Shown piece after piece: positions 8,839 to 15,889 of a stretch of 15,889 nt of DNA; position 1 is the stretch's first letter; each line of letters opens with the position of its first letter. This stretch comes from Liolophura sinensis (lineage: Eukaryota > Mollusca > Polyplacophora > Chitonida > Chitonidae). Location of the stretch: NCBI RefSeq assembly GCF_032854445.1, contig NC_088305.1, forward strand, positions 15,053,717 to 15,069,605, given 5' to 3'. The notes below the pieces were generated by a model. It made no database searches and was not told the DNA's origin. It worked only from the letters and a program-made list of their open reading frames with translations. Position numbers and translations under genes: made by a program.

Positions 8839-8967
8839 CTTATTTATTGATTTTATTAGTGTTTTACATCTCATATTCTCCAGAATATTTCACTTATATA
8901 TACAACGGCGGCCAACCCACGACCATCTGCAAACTGCTGGCAAGACCTTCCCACGTACCACATTTCT
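8839..8967 (-). mobile_element. SINE-A, 5'-truncated, minus orientation
   Basis: The tail (ttatttattgattttattagtg) and the core (gaatatttcacttatatatac, cggcggcc) match the SINE-A 3' half, but the cattatggtgggag...ccgggg block is missing between cggcggcc and the cccacgacc segment. CATTGA flanks both sides (8833-8838, 8968-8973), a short and weak target-site duplication. Confidence 0.65.
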
Positions 8968-9022
8968 CATTGAGACTGAGTGCTCATATCTATGGCTCTT
9001 AATGAAACCACTGCAAGTTTTA

Positions 9023-9157
9023 TTTCTTTATTTACTTATTTATTTGATTGGTGTTTTATGTCGTACTCAAGAATATTTCACTTATACGACGGCGGCCAGC
9101 ATTATGGTGGGAGGAAATCGGGAAACCCACAACCATCCGCAGGTTGCTGACAGACCA
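9023..9157 (-). mobile_element. SINE-A, 5'-truncated, with 11-bp target-site duplication
   Basis: Reverse-oriented SINE-A 3' region: A/T-rich tail, gtactcaagaatatttcac, then the cggcggccagcattatggtgg core and ccatccgcaggttgctg. It breaks off before the tRNA-like head. TGCAAGTTTTA occurs at 9012-9022 and 9158-9168, a perfect 11-base duplication. Confidence 0.85.
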
Positions 9158-9168
9158 TGCAAGTTTTA

Positions 9169-9637
9169 AGCTGGGGGTTTTATTACATGCACTTAGTACA
9201 CTAGGCGCGGTAGTTTACACCGGGCTTAGTCCCCTCCAACATAAAACCTGTCCGACGTCGTTAAAGTCAAATACGTTTGAGCACACCGTAAACAGACACA
9301 TATAACGGAACTGATACCTTGTGGTAGACAGGTCCCAATATTGATGCGTATGCAGGTGTAAGGTTTATAAACCTAAAGTGAAATATTCCTGAGTACGACC
9401 TAAATCCCAACCCAGTGAGTTAAAGTAACCAAATTAGCAAATAGACAATATATTAATATTAATATTAGGGCCTACCACGAAGCCTTGGGCACGTAGGCTT
9501 TCAGTCTTATGATATAGCAGTCGGTCAGTTCTCTTAAAATAGATTGAGGTATTTGTGGTGTTATGTGTTCAGAATCAACTTATGATTTGGATACAGTGGA
9601 ACATAGCTGTGTGATAAAAGTTAGTGTACAATGTTCC
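9169..9637. other. intergenic, one degenerate SINE tail fragment
   Basis: At about 9372-9412 the plus strand reads aagtgaaatattcctgagta and then cgacctaaatcccaaccc, a decayed SINE tail. Nothing else was recognised. Confidence 0.5.
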
Positions 9638-9647
9638 TTGGATATTA

Positions 9648-9798
9648 ATTTATTATTCGACTGGTGTTTTACGACGTGCTGAACAATATTTCACTTATAC
9701 GACGGCGGCCAGCATTATGGTGGGAGGAAACTGGGCAGAGCCCGGGGGGAACCCACGACCATCCGTAGGTTGTTGGCAGACCTTCCCACTTACAGTCG
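9648..9798 (-). mobile_element. SINE-A, 5'-truncated, with 10-bp target-site duplication
   Basis: Reverse-oriented SINE-A 3' half including the cggcggccagcattatggtg core, the gagcccgggggg block and ccttcccacttac, where the match to the longer copy at 10052 stops. TTGGATATTA is present at 9638-9647 and 9799-9808. Confidence 0.85.
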
Positions 9799-10051
9799 TT
9801 GGATATTATAAATTGTTATTTCTTGGAGAACGGCTACTTTTCGCGGTGCAAGATACCAGATCGTATGACGACAGTAGCTATAGCAGTTGGGTGCGACGTG
9901 GGGTAACTCTCATAGACACAGTTACGAGAGTTACGGAGAGAAATATTCCCAAGTGTACCGGTTTTCTATATTTAAGGAACATTTACCGTAGTTCACAAGC
10001 ACATTAAATCTTCCCTTTAAACAACAGTGCTGTGTTGTTCCTAAATGATAC

Positions 10052-10306
10052 GGGTCCTCAGTGGCTCAGTTGGTTAGCGCAGCGTGATGGCCCATGAGTC
10101 TCTCGCCAGTGCGGTCGCTGTGAGTTTAAGTCCAGCTCATGCTGGCTTCCTCTCCGGCCGTAAGTGGGAAGGTCTCAGCAACCTGCGGATGGTCGTGGGT
10201 TTCCCCCGAGCTGTGCCCGGTTTCCACCTATCATAATGCTGGCCGCCGTCGTATAAGTGAAATATTCTTGAGTACGGCTTAAAACACCAATCAAATAAAT
10301 CAATAC
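10052..10306 (+). mobile_element. SINE-A, full-length, tRNA-derived, with target-site duplication
   Basis: The best full copy in the window. The 5' head resembles a tRNA with an A box (TGGCTCAGTTGG, 10062-10073) and a B box (AGTTTAAGTCC, 10123-10133), which would form an internal RNA polymerase III promoter. Then come a body (gtgggaaggtctcagcaacc, ataatgctggccgccgtcgt) and a caaataaat tail. ATGATAC flanks it at 10045-10051 and 10307-10313. It is a non-autonomous retroelement and needs a partner LINE. The family name was not determined. Confidence 0.88.
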
Positions 10307-10313
10307 ATGATAC

Positions 10314-11440
10314 GACCATGCGTTTTATGGTGATTTAAAACATGGCAGCAAGTTAGCGCGACTTGTATATTGTATTTCTGCCTAAACCACGATCCCCCGA
10401 GTCCATGATCCATTCGTGTTGTTTTCATCTCACGGATTGTTTACTAAATGTGATAGACAATACAGTATGTTGAGTAATTCAAGACCAGTGACGTGCAGTA
10501 AACTGCAATCGTTTTCTATTTTTTTTTTACCTAACTCTTTAAGTCATGGCGCTAGGGTACAATATTTAGTTGATTCTAGACGCACGAGCAGAAAGAACAA
10601 AATCCTTATTGAAGTAAATTTTCGGATTTCACCGGTTACGTCACTGTTGTTGTTTTACTCTCTATGTTATTGTCTCTCATATTTCATTGATTTGTAACGC
10701 AGACATGTATCAACAGTGAGAGAATATGTAGAGAATGATTTCATGGGAAAATATGTTCATGGTCTTCGGCATTAAGTGACATAAGTATACATCCATATCA
10801 GCTTATCTCAGATAACATGACCAAAAACCAGTCATATCATGCTGACAAGGTAAAGTGCTGCCCACGCTCTAATGTCAAACGTGAAAAGTTAAGGGACAAA
10901 CCATGGTAGGTGTAAACTGCGCTTGTGGTACATCACATGCCTTGAAATGAACAGCCATTACCATTATATCGATATGTCTCTTTATGAATTACAAAATGAA
11001 GCTTTGTTGAGAATCTGATAGCTACTTTACCATGTAGCACTTCATTAAGCCTTATTTTCCCTCAGGTGAGAACAAGTAGCCTAGGTGTGTTTTATTAGAC
11101 AGTCTGTATATTGGCTGTGCGATTCCTATAGGTTTACGGTGGGTGGTGTTGGGTGTGTAGTTACTTGCAAAGTGGGTGCGTGGCCATGTACACATTGCGT
11201 GTTCATGAAAATGCGAGTGGCTTGGGGGTTCATTCGCAAAACGCACGCACCAAAGTGGGAAAAGTGGGACTGGGTGGATATCGTATCTGGTGTTTTGTTC
11301 ATGATGACGGGCCATTTTATTCTCAGTTTAAGATATGTGTTTTCATGAATGTGACATGTTCGTGTTTTGACTGGCGTGAGAAGGCGGCCGTCTGTTCTGT
11401 AGTTTACCCACCGTCTTATCGCCGGCCATGACGACAGTCG
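10314..11440. other. intergenic DNA upstream of the peptide gene, nothing recognised
   Basis: Unique-looking sequence. Open frames on both strands at about 11052-11348 overlap in a GT-rich stretch and show no domain. This region should hold distal control elements of the peptide gene, but none could be named. Confidence 0.45.
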
Positions 11441-11447
11441 CTGCCTT

Positions 11448-11453
11448 TATAAA
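11448..11453 (+). promoter_or_regulatory. TATA box, candidate promoter of the peptide gene
   Basis: TATAAA lies within a GC-mixed stretch. Start sites 30 to 45 bases downstream (about 11478-11493) would produce a short leader exon ending at the consensus donor AAG|GTAGGT at 11525. Strongly expressed secreted-peptide genes often have TATA promoters. The link to the coding exons is inferred. Confidence 0.42.
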
Positions 11454-11479
11454 CAAGGCAAATGTGAGGAACAAGCCGT

Positions 11480-11525
11480 CGGATATATTCTCAATCTCTG
11501 GCCAGCCTTACTGACACAAATCAAG
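11480..11525 (+). other. candidate non-coding first exon of the peptide gene
   Basis: Sequence between the expected start site and a good GTAGGT donor at 11526. No ATG lies in it. It would splice to the pyrimidine-rich acceptor ending GTGCAG at 12656, three bases before the start codon. The left end is approximate. Confidence 0.38.
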
Positions 11526-11562
11526 GTAGGTTGTACTGATGATTTAACCGCACCATGCTGAA

Positions 11563-12047
11563 ACTATATTGCACTGGTGTTTTAAGCCGAAATTTTTCAC
11601 GTATTCGACGGTGGCCAATATTACGGTGGAGTGAGTGAGTGAGTTCTTGGGGTTTAACGTCGTACTTAACAATTTTTCAGTCATACGACAACGAAGGAAT
11701 CCTTCGAGAGCATGTAATGTGCCTCCTTGTTGCAGGACGGATTTCCACCGCTCTTTTATCTAGTGCTGCTTCACTGAGACGCCTTACCGAAGGCAAATAA
11801 GCTGCCCCGCCCGATTCATTATACTATCCCCTCCATGCTGAACGGCAAGTTACAACTTCCTACTTTAAGGTCTTAGGTGTGACTCTACCCAGGATTGAAC
11901 CTGGATCTACCGCTCCCGAAGCGGACGCTCTACCAACTGGGCTGGTCATTACGGTTTGAGGAAACCGAGCAGAGCCCGGGGAAAACCCACGACCATGTGC
12001 AGATTGCTGAGACATTCCAATGCATGTACGACCGCAGGGGAAAAGGC
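11563..12047 (-). mobile_element. SINE-A copy interrupted by a SINE-B insertion (nested)
   Basis: The left part (11563-11627, tggtgttttaagccgaaatt, tttcacgtattcgacggtgg) and the right part (11948-12047, gaggaaaccgagcagagccc, ggggaaaacccacgaccatg) are two halves of one reverse-oriented SINE-A. The sequence between them, 11628-11947, is a different SINE. Outer boundaries are approximate and no outer duplication was found. Confidence 0.8.
11628..11947 (-). mobile_element. SINE-B, tRNA-derived, inserted inside SINE-A, 8-bp target-site duplication
   Basis: On the minus strand the head reads agcccagttggtagagcg (A-box-like), then ccaggttcaatcctgggtag (B box at 11892-11901). Next come the body and the tail, ending in a (ctca)n repeat, seen on the plus strand as gtgagtgagtgag. 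ATTACGGT at 11620-11627 and 11948-11955 is the duplicated target within SINE-A. It lies in the presumed 5' leader intron of the peptide gene. Confidence 0.87.
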
Positions 12048-12206
12048 TATATTGAGAGCAGTCATTGTTGCTTAGATTCCCTTGTAAAATCTGATGCAGG
12101 ATCGTTGTTTGTCTGCTTTTCGAAGAATTTTTATGGATGTTCAAATTTATCAACATATTGTTGACATGGCCGTACATGCTGTATTCTATAGTACCCTATG
12201 TAAGCC

Positions 12207-12427
12207 CAGGGCCCGTATTTATCAAAGGTTTTAAGACTTAAGAATTCAAGCATAGCTACAAAAAAATTGCTTTGCTCCAGAAAGTTTAAAATGTGAACAC
12301 TGATTCTTTGCTACGGAGCAATTTACTATAAACCATAATTTGAGTCATTTGCTGTTCTCAGTTTGACCTGTTAAGAACTTGCAATTTATGACTGAAGTCT
12401 TCAGCTGCTTGATAAATGTGGGCCCTG
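12207..12427. mobile_element. MITE-like element with terminal inverted repeats
   Basis: The left end CAGGGCCCGTATTTATCAA matches the reverse complement of the right end, CAGGGCCCACATTTATCAA, with two mismatches in about 19 bases. Weaker symmetry continues inward (AAGACTTAAG against AAGACTTCAG). It is 221 bases long with no ORF. No convincing target-site duplication was found, so the transposase superfamily cannot be named. Confidence 0.75.
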
Positions 12428-12659
12428 GTCATTTCTATATCGGCTTGTATTTAAGTATATAGGTATAGGCTTCCTGTACAATGTACATACACTTTGAGGC
12501 ATCCCGACCTTCCTCAAATCTTTGGGTCAAAGCTATGCAATCTTAGGTTTATCTCCCCAGCTAAGCTTAGCTTTATCTTTCCTGATTTCGACGATCATGT
12601 TCTCAACAGTTATCTCTTGCATCGACTTCATTGCTGTTTTTCTTTTTACCGTGCAGACA

Positions 12660-12744
12660 ATGAAGGTACTGTTCTTTCTGGTGTGTCTTCTCCCCCTGGT
12701 ATTTGTCCGGGCCGATGACGAAAAGCGCTTCATTCTAAGCAACT
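12660..12744 (+). CDS. peptide gene coding exon 1: signal peptide and pro-piece
   Basis: 28 codons plus one base, ending AGCAACT|GTAAGT. It codes for the signal peptide, DDEKR and FILSN. The acceptor tract tgctgtttttctttttaccg followed by tgcag ends at 12656, just before ACAATG, so a 5' leader intron is likely. Read-through at the donor adds CKSIDD and stops. Confidence 0.85.
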
Positions 12745-15012
12745 GTAAGTCCATCGATGATTAGGTACACAACCAATTGTAGATCAATAAATGAAACAAG
12801 TTAAACATAAGTAAAAACATTCTTGAGACAAATGAACTGCTGTTACCATACGGATTAGAACTAGACCGTTCCAAACGGGCCTCCGTGGCCTATGGGGATT
12901 AGCACGCAAGTGTAGCGCCCAATATGGTCGCTGTGAGTTCAAGTCCATCTCATGCTGGTCCATCTCAAGTCCATCTCACTTCCTCTCCGGTCGTATGTGG
13001 GAAGGTCTTGCAGCAACCTGCGGATGGTCATGGTTTTCCCCGGGGATTTGCCTGGTTTCCTCTCACCATAATGCTGGCCGCTATCGTATAAGTGAAATAT
13101 TCTTGAGTACGGCGTAAAACACAAATCAAATCAAAGAAATAGAAATCAAACAGATGTTTACAAAACAATGTAAATGGCAACGTGGACATGCTTCAAGTTT
13201 AGGGTCATTATAGCGATGCTTATTTACGCCCATTATTTACGCCATCTTAAGAGCACCATTCCACAAAACAGTCTTAGACTTACATATAAATGTAAATGTG
13301 AAACTTTGTTACGCTGCGTTGGATTCGATTCCGATACTGTATTCAAAGATTTGCTTTGAGTAACGGTGCAGTCGAACGCAATTTTGTGGAATATCTCTAT
13401 ATACTTCACAGTTATGCTGCAAATATAGGGTTTGGAGTTATACGCATAGATATACATTGAAGTAAAAAAGGCTTCTGAAGTTTATTGTGACATAGTTTCC
13501 CCCGGGCGCTGCCCGGTTTCCTCCACCCATAATGCTGGCCACCGTCGTATAAATGAAATATTCTTGAGAACGACATAAAAGAACAATGAAATAAATAAAT
13601 AAACAAATATTGTGACATAAGACAATATTATTTGAAAAGAGGCCATGTCTGTTTATGCTTTACATCTTTAAATATATTATGACACTATTTCTACACACTA
13701 TGATCTCAAATCGTCTTGAATTTGCCACAGAAAGATGCAAAGAAAGGATTTACAAAGCTTCGTAAATCTGACGGTAGTTTTCTTAAAAAAATATAAGGTC
13801 TACGAGAATTTGAAATCTTGCTAAGCTTACGTTTCTCGTTTGATATAAATTATATATTCGGAATGAGAGTGTTAGGGAATGTGTTTGATTTTGACAGAGC
13901 TTTTTTTTTTCTTTCTTAATGTTTGTCTTAATTAAACTACGTGGCGTCATTAGCAGTATACACTTAACACAGACATTCTCATTCCAGTGAAGGACATAGT
14001 AAAGCAACTACTGGACAGCGGAGTTGCGGAATCTGAATGTGAGAAGGAATGTGCCAAGCTCGCTAAGGGAGTCTCCTTCCTGTGTGGACCCACCTGTCAA
14101 GAGTAAGTTTCTCATTGCGGGCTGAATGACTGACTGATGCACGCGTTGACAGTATAAAGGACTACGGCAGTATGATAATTGGCAAATAATCACACGTATA
14201 ACTGCTGAAATACGACCTTTTGTCATTTTATCCCAGTTAGAGTTTTATTCTAACAGATGATGTAAATACTTAAATAGCAGCAACTTACACTAGCACCATG
14301 GCCTAAGCAGAGTTTGGGTTTAAAAAGGCAGTGATGTCAATTGCTGTTTATTAGAATGTCACTGGTCTAGAATTACTCTAAATCAGGTGTTGTCGTAATC
14401 ACATGAAAACCATGGAAGGTACCATGCATTTGCCGACTGACGGTCACAAATAGGTGAACCATGCAGGGTTTCAGTTAGAAGGAAAGCAATGTACGTAGCT
14501 ACGTGGTGCCAGGGGTCGAAGAAGTTCCTATATACTATTTATGCATTTATATGGACACTTACAGAGCAAAACCCTAACAGAGGTAAATTGAGAAGTGGCC
14601 GGAGTTTACCGATTACGTATGATCATTTACCTAGTATCGCACTGTCGTCGCTGATATGGTTCTGATCTCCATGCTGTAGCCTATTGTATGTAATGCTCTT
14701 CTTAATAGGGCTGTCGATGCAGGTAATAGGGCTGTCGATGCAGGTAATAGGGCTGTCGATGCAGGTAATAGGGCTGTTGATGCAGGTAATACTATGTAAC
14801 TGTATAAATGTAACACTATATATTCCGAGAATAAACTGATAAAGGTTTATATACCGACCATCAACCCATTCATTTTTTCACCCACCAATCCACCATTTGG
14901 TCATCGAGACGAAGAATAAAGTATGTGGACGACGAAAACAATCAACAATAAGCAACGTTATTTTCCATGTTGTATTTATCTTTTCAGGGTGGCAAAAGCC
15001 TTGGGCAAATAA
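12660..15012 (+). CDS. small secreted cysteine-rich peptide precursor, 74 residues, three coding exons
   Basis: Coding exons 12660-12744, 13988-14102 and 14988-15012 join in consistent phases (1, then 2) to 74 codons plus TAA. Residues 1-18 are a signal peptide (MKVLFFLVCLLPLVFVRA), then acidic DDEKR with a Lys-Arg convertase site. The inferred mature part has an amphipathic segment (LKDIVKQLL), two CX3C pairs (CEKEC and CGPTC) ten residues apart, and C-terminal ALGK. C-X3-C-Xn-C-X3-C is typical of two-helix disulfide hairpins. The terminal Gly-Lys is the standard amidation signal, so the product would be about 49 residues with an amide. Net charge is near zero, which argues against a classic cationic antimicrobial peptide. 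I do not recognise the family; a peptide hormone or another secreted effector is possible. An AATAAA follows at 15038. Confidence 0.83.
12877..13146 (+). mobile_element. SINE-A, full-length, in the peptide gene intron
   Basis: tRNA-like head (ctccgtggcctatggggatt; B-box-like gagttcaagtcc), the shared body and the tail atcaaatcaaagaaa. After the B box the motif agtccatctca is duplicated, an internal expansion not seen in the copy at 10052. A possible 5-base duplication, CAAAC, is at 12872-12876 and 13147-13151. Confidence 0.82.
13495..13607 (+). mobile_element. SINE-A, 5'-truncated, 12-bp target-site duplication, in the peptide gene intron
   Basis: It starts at gtttcccccgggcgctgccc and runs through ataatgctggccaccgtcgt to an aaataaataaataaac tail. 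The perfect duplication TATTGTGACATA is at 13483-13494 and 13608-13619. It has no tRNA head. Confidence 0.87.
13620..13987. other. peptide gene intron, nothing recognised
   Basis: AT-rich intron between the truncated SINE and the cysteine exon; only the acceptor tract at its end is informative. Confidence 0.5.
13988..14102 (+). CDS. peptide gene coding exon 2: helix and all four cysteines
   Basis: This 115-base exon follows cattctcattccag. It contributes the end of a split leucine codon and 37 codons, including both CX3C pairs, and ends CAAGA|GTAAGT. The donor sequence itself reads GAG TAA in frame. Confidence 0.87.
14103..14703. other. peptide gene last intron, nothing recognised
   Basis: No repeat or gene was recognised before the 21-bp tandem repeat. 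Confidence 0.5.
14704..14787. repeat. tandem repeat, 21 bp x 4 (peptide gene intron)
   Basis: Four units of AATAGGGCTGTCGATGCAGG plus T, starting at 14704, 14725, 14746 and 14767. Only one substitution is seen, in the last unit. A partial fifth unit follows. The near identity suggests recent expansion. Confidence 0.94.
14988..15012 (+). CDS. peptide gene coding exon 3: last residues, amidation signal, stop
   Basis: After the acceptor ttatcttttcag the 25 coding bases complete a glutamate and give VAKALGK, then TAA at 15010-15012. Most of this terminal exon is 3' untranslated. Confidence 0.82.
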
Positions 15013-15037
15013 AGGTGGACCTAAAGTGTGTCATGTG

Positions 15038-15043
15038 AATAAA
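15038..15043 (+). terminator. polyadenylation signal of the peptide gene
   Basis: AATAAA 26 bases after the stop codon, with cleavage expected near 15055-15065. A second AATAAA overlaps the stop codon at 15008-15013 and is less likely to be used. Confidence 0.7.
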
Positions 15044-15331
15044 GGCGTATTTTACAAATGATGGCTTGATTTTTTGATGTCGAAGAAAGAAAAGCCCTTA
15101 GACAGTATTTCAATCACAAGAGCGCATGAAATGTTGGTTCAGCCCAACCTTCGACAGTGAAGCATCAAATTTGCTGCACAAATGCAAAACTGAAGAAGTC
15201 ATGTGACAGTTACTGAACTCTGCTTGGTGTTAAGCGGCGTGGAACAGCATTAACACATCCGGAACTGGCTTGACATTCCTCCTTCATACAGTGCTCTTAC
15301 ATAACTAAAATAGCTGTTCGTATATATACGA

Positions 15332-15708
15332 ATGACTTAGTGAGTGAGTGAGTAAGTGACTGAGTGCTTGGGGTTCAACGTCGTACTGAACAATTTTTCA
15401 GTCATTTGACGACGAAGGAATCATTAGAGTGCATGTAATGTGCCGCCTTGTTTTTAGGACGGATTTTCTCCGCTCTTTTATCTAGTACTGCTTCAATGGG
15501 ACGCCTTACCGAAGGCAAGTAAACCGCACCGCCCGAGCCATTATACTGATACGGGTCAACCAGTCTTTGCACTATCCCCTTCATGCTGAACGCCAAACGA
15601 GGAAGCTGCAACTTCCCCTTTTAGTCTCAGGTGTGACTCGATTCCGGATTGAACCTGGATTTACCGGCGGATGCCCTACAAACTGTGCTATCGGGGCCGG
15701 TCGGGGGT
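15332..15708 (-). mobile_element. SINE-B, near full-length, 12-bp target-site duplication
   Basis: Reverse-oriented. From the left: the gtgagtgag tail, cttggggttcaacgtcgtac, the body, and a B box on the minus strand (GGTTCAATCC, in the plus-strand text ggattgaacc) followed by a decayed tRNA-like head. GTATATATACGA occurs at 15320-15331 and 15709-15720. It retains 26 bases (15545-15570) that are missing from the nested copy at 11628-11947. Confidence 0.87.
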
Positions 15709-15720
15709 GTATATATACGA

Positions 15721-15889
15721 CGGTTCAGTTTTATATCGATATAAAACAAGCTTAGCTTAAATTAAAGTGCAGGAATATTTAATTCCAAGACAGTGTGGGT
15801 TTATATCTGAGATTGCCTTATTGGGTACTCGGAGGTGCTTTCGATGCACTGGGTCACTTTTGCCGGAACAGGTAATTCGAAACAGATGA
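15721..15889. other. sequence at the right edge, nothing recognised
   Basis: No ORF, repeat or RNA gene was recognised to the end of the window. Confidence 0.4.

Noticed and set aside
8828-9305. Plus-strand open frames of 113 and 85 codons
   Set aside because: They run through two truncated SINE copies in the antisense direction; the shared residues come from the repeat, not from a gene.
9624-10007. 127-codon plus-strand open frame
   Set aside because: The first half is a reverse-oriented SINE-A copy with its own target-site duplication, and the rest shows no domain.
10052-10133. Possible tRNA gene
   Set aside because: The A and B boxes belong to a SINE head; the cloverleaf is degenerate and the element continues into a SINE body and tail with flanking duplications.
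11085-11348. Overlapping open frames on both strands
   Set aside because: A GT-rich stretch without stops; no domain, no splice context and no agreement between strands.
12522-12659. In-frame upstream ATG that would extend the peptide by 46 residues
   Set aside because: The ATG at 12660 gives a canonical signal peptide, and a strong splice acceptor ends at 12656, so the upstream part is probably intron.
14631-14816. Minus-strand frame with a repeated LPASTAL motif
   Set aside because: It is produced by the 21-bp tandem repeat, whose period is a multiple of three; there is no start or splice support.

Overview
The window looks like nuclear DNA of a mollusc, most likely a marine gastropod such as an abalone. 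This rests on short exons with GT-AG introns, AT-rich introns, and many copies of tRNA-derived SINEs. Their tails (cgtcgtataagtgaaatatt...; tttaacgtcgtact...gtgagtgagtgag) are of a kind I associate with molluscan genomes. The species assignment is an inference from memory and was not searched.

Layout. (1) Positions about 695-7905, minus strand: the 5' part of a DBF4 gene, the regulatory subunit of the CDC7 kinase that fires replication origins. I could follow eight to nine exons with consistent splice phases. They encode motif N (BRCT-like) and motif M; the zinc-finger motif C and the 3' end lie beyond the left edge. Two candidate first coding exons (7860-7905 and 6629-6721) join in phase to the same next exon. 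A CCAAT box and an E2F-like site lie just upstream. The introns hold a MITE-like element (38-290), a 31-bp minisatellite of seven units, a 25-bp repeat of five units and a truncated SINE. (2) Positions about 8000-11440: intergenic DNA filled with SINE copies, many bounded by visible target-site duplications. (3) Positions about 11448-15060, plus strand: a small gene for a secreted cysteine-rich peptide of 74 residues. It has a signal peptide, a short acidic pro-piece ending in Lys-Arg, four cysteines spaced C-X3-C-X10-C-X3-C, and a C-terminal Gly-Lys that would give an amidated peptide. A TATA box and a non-coding first exon are inferred. Its introns carry a nested SINE pair, another MITE-like element, full and truncated SINEs and a 21-bp tandem repeat. 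(4) Positions 15060-15889: downstream DNA with one near-complete SINE inserted at a palindrome.

The two genes are divergent and separated by about 3.5 kb; nothing suggests that they work together. DBF4 acts in the nucleus at G1/S. The peptide should enter the secretory pathway. I do not recognise the peptide family, and it is the most novel item here.
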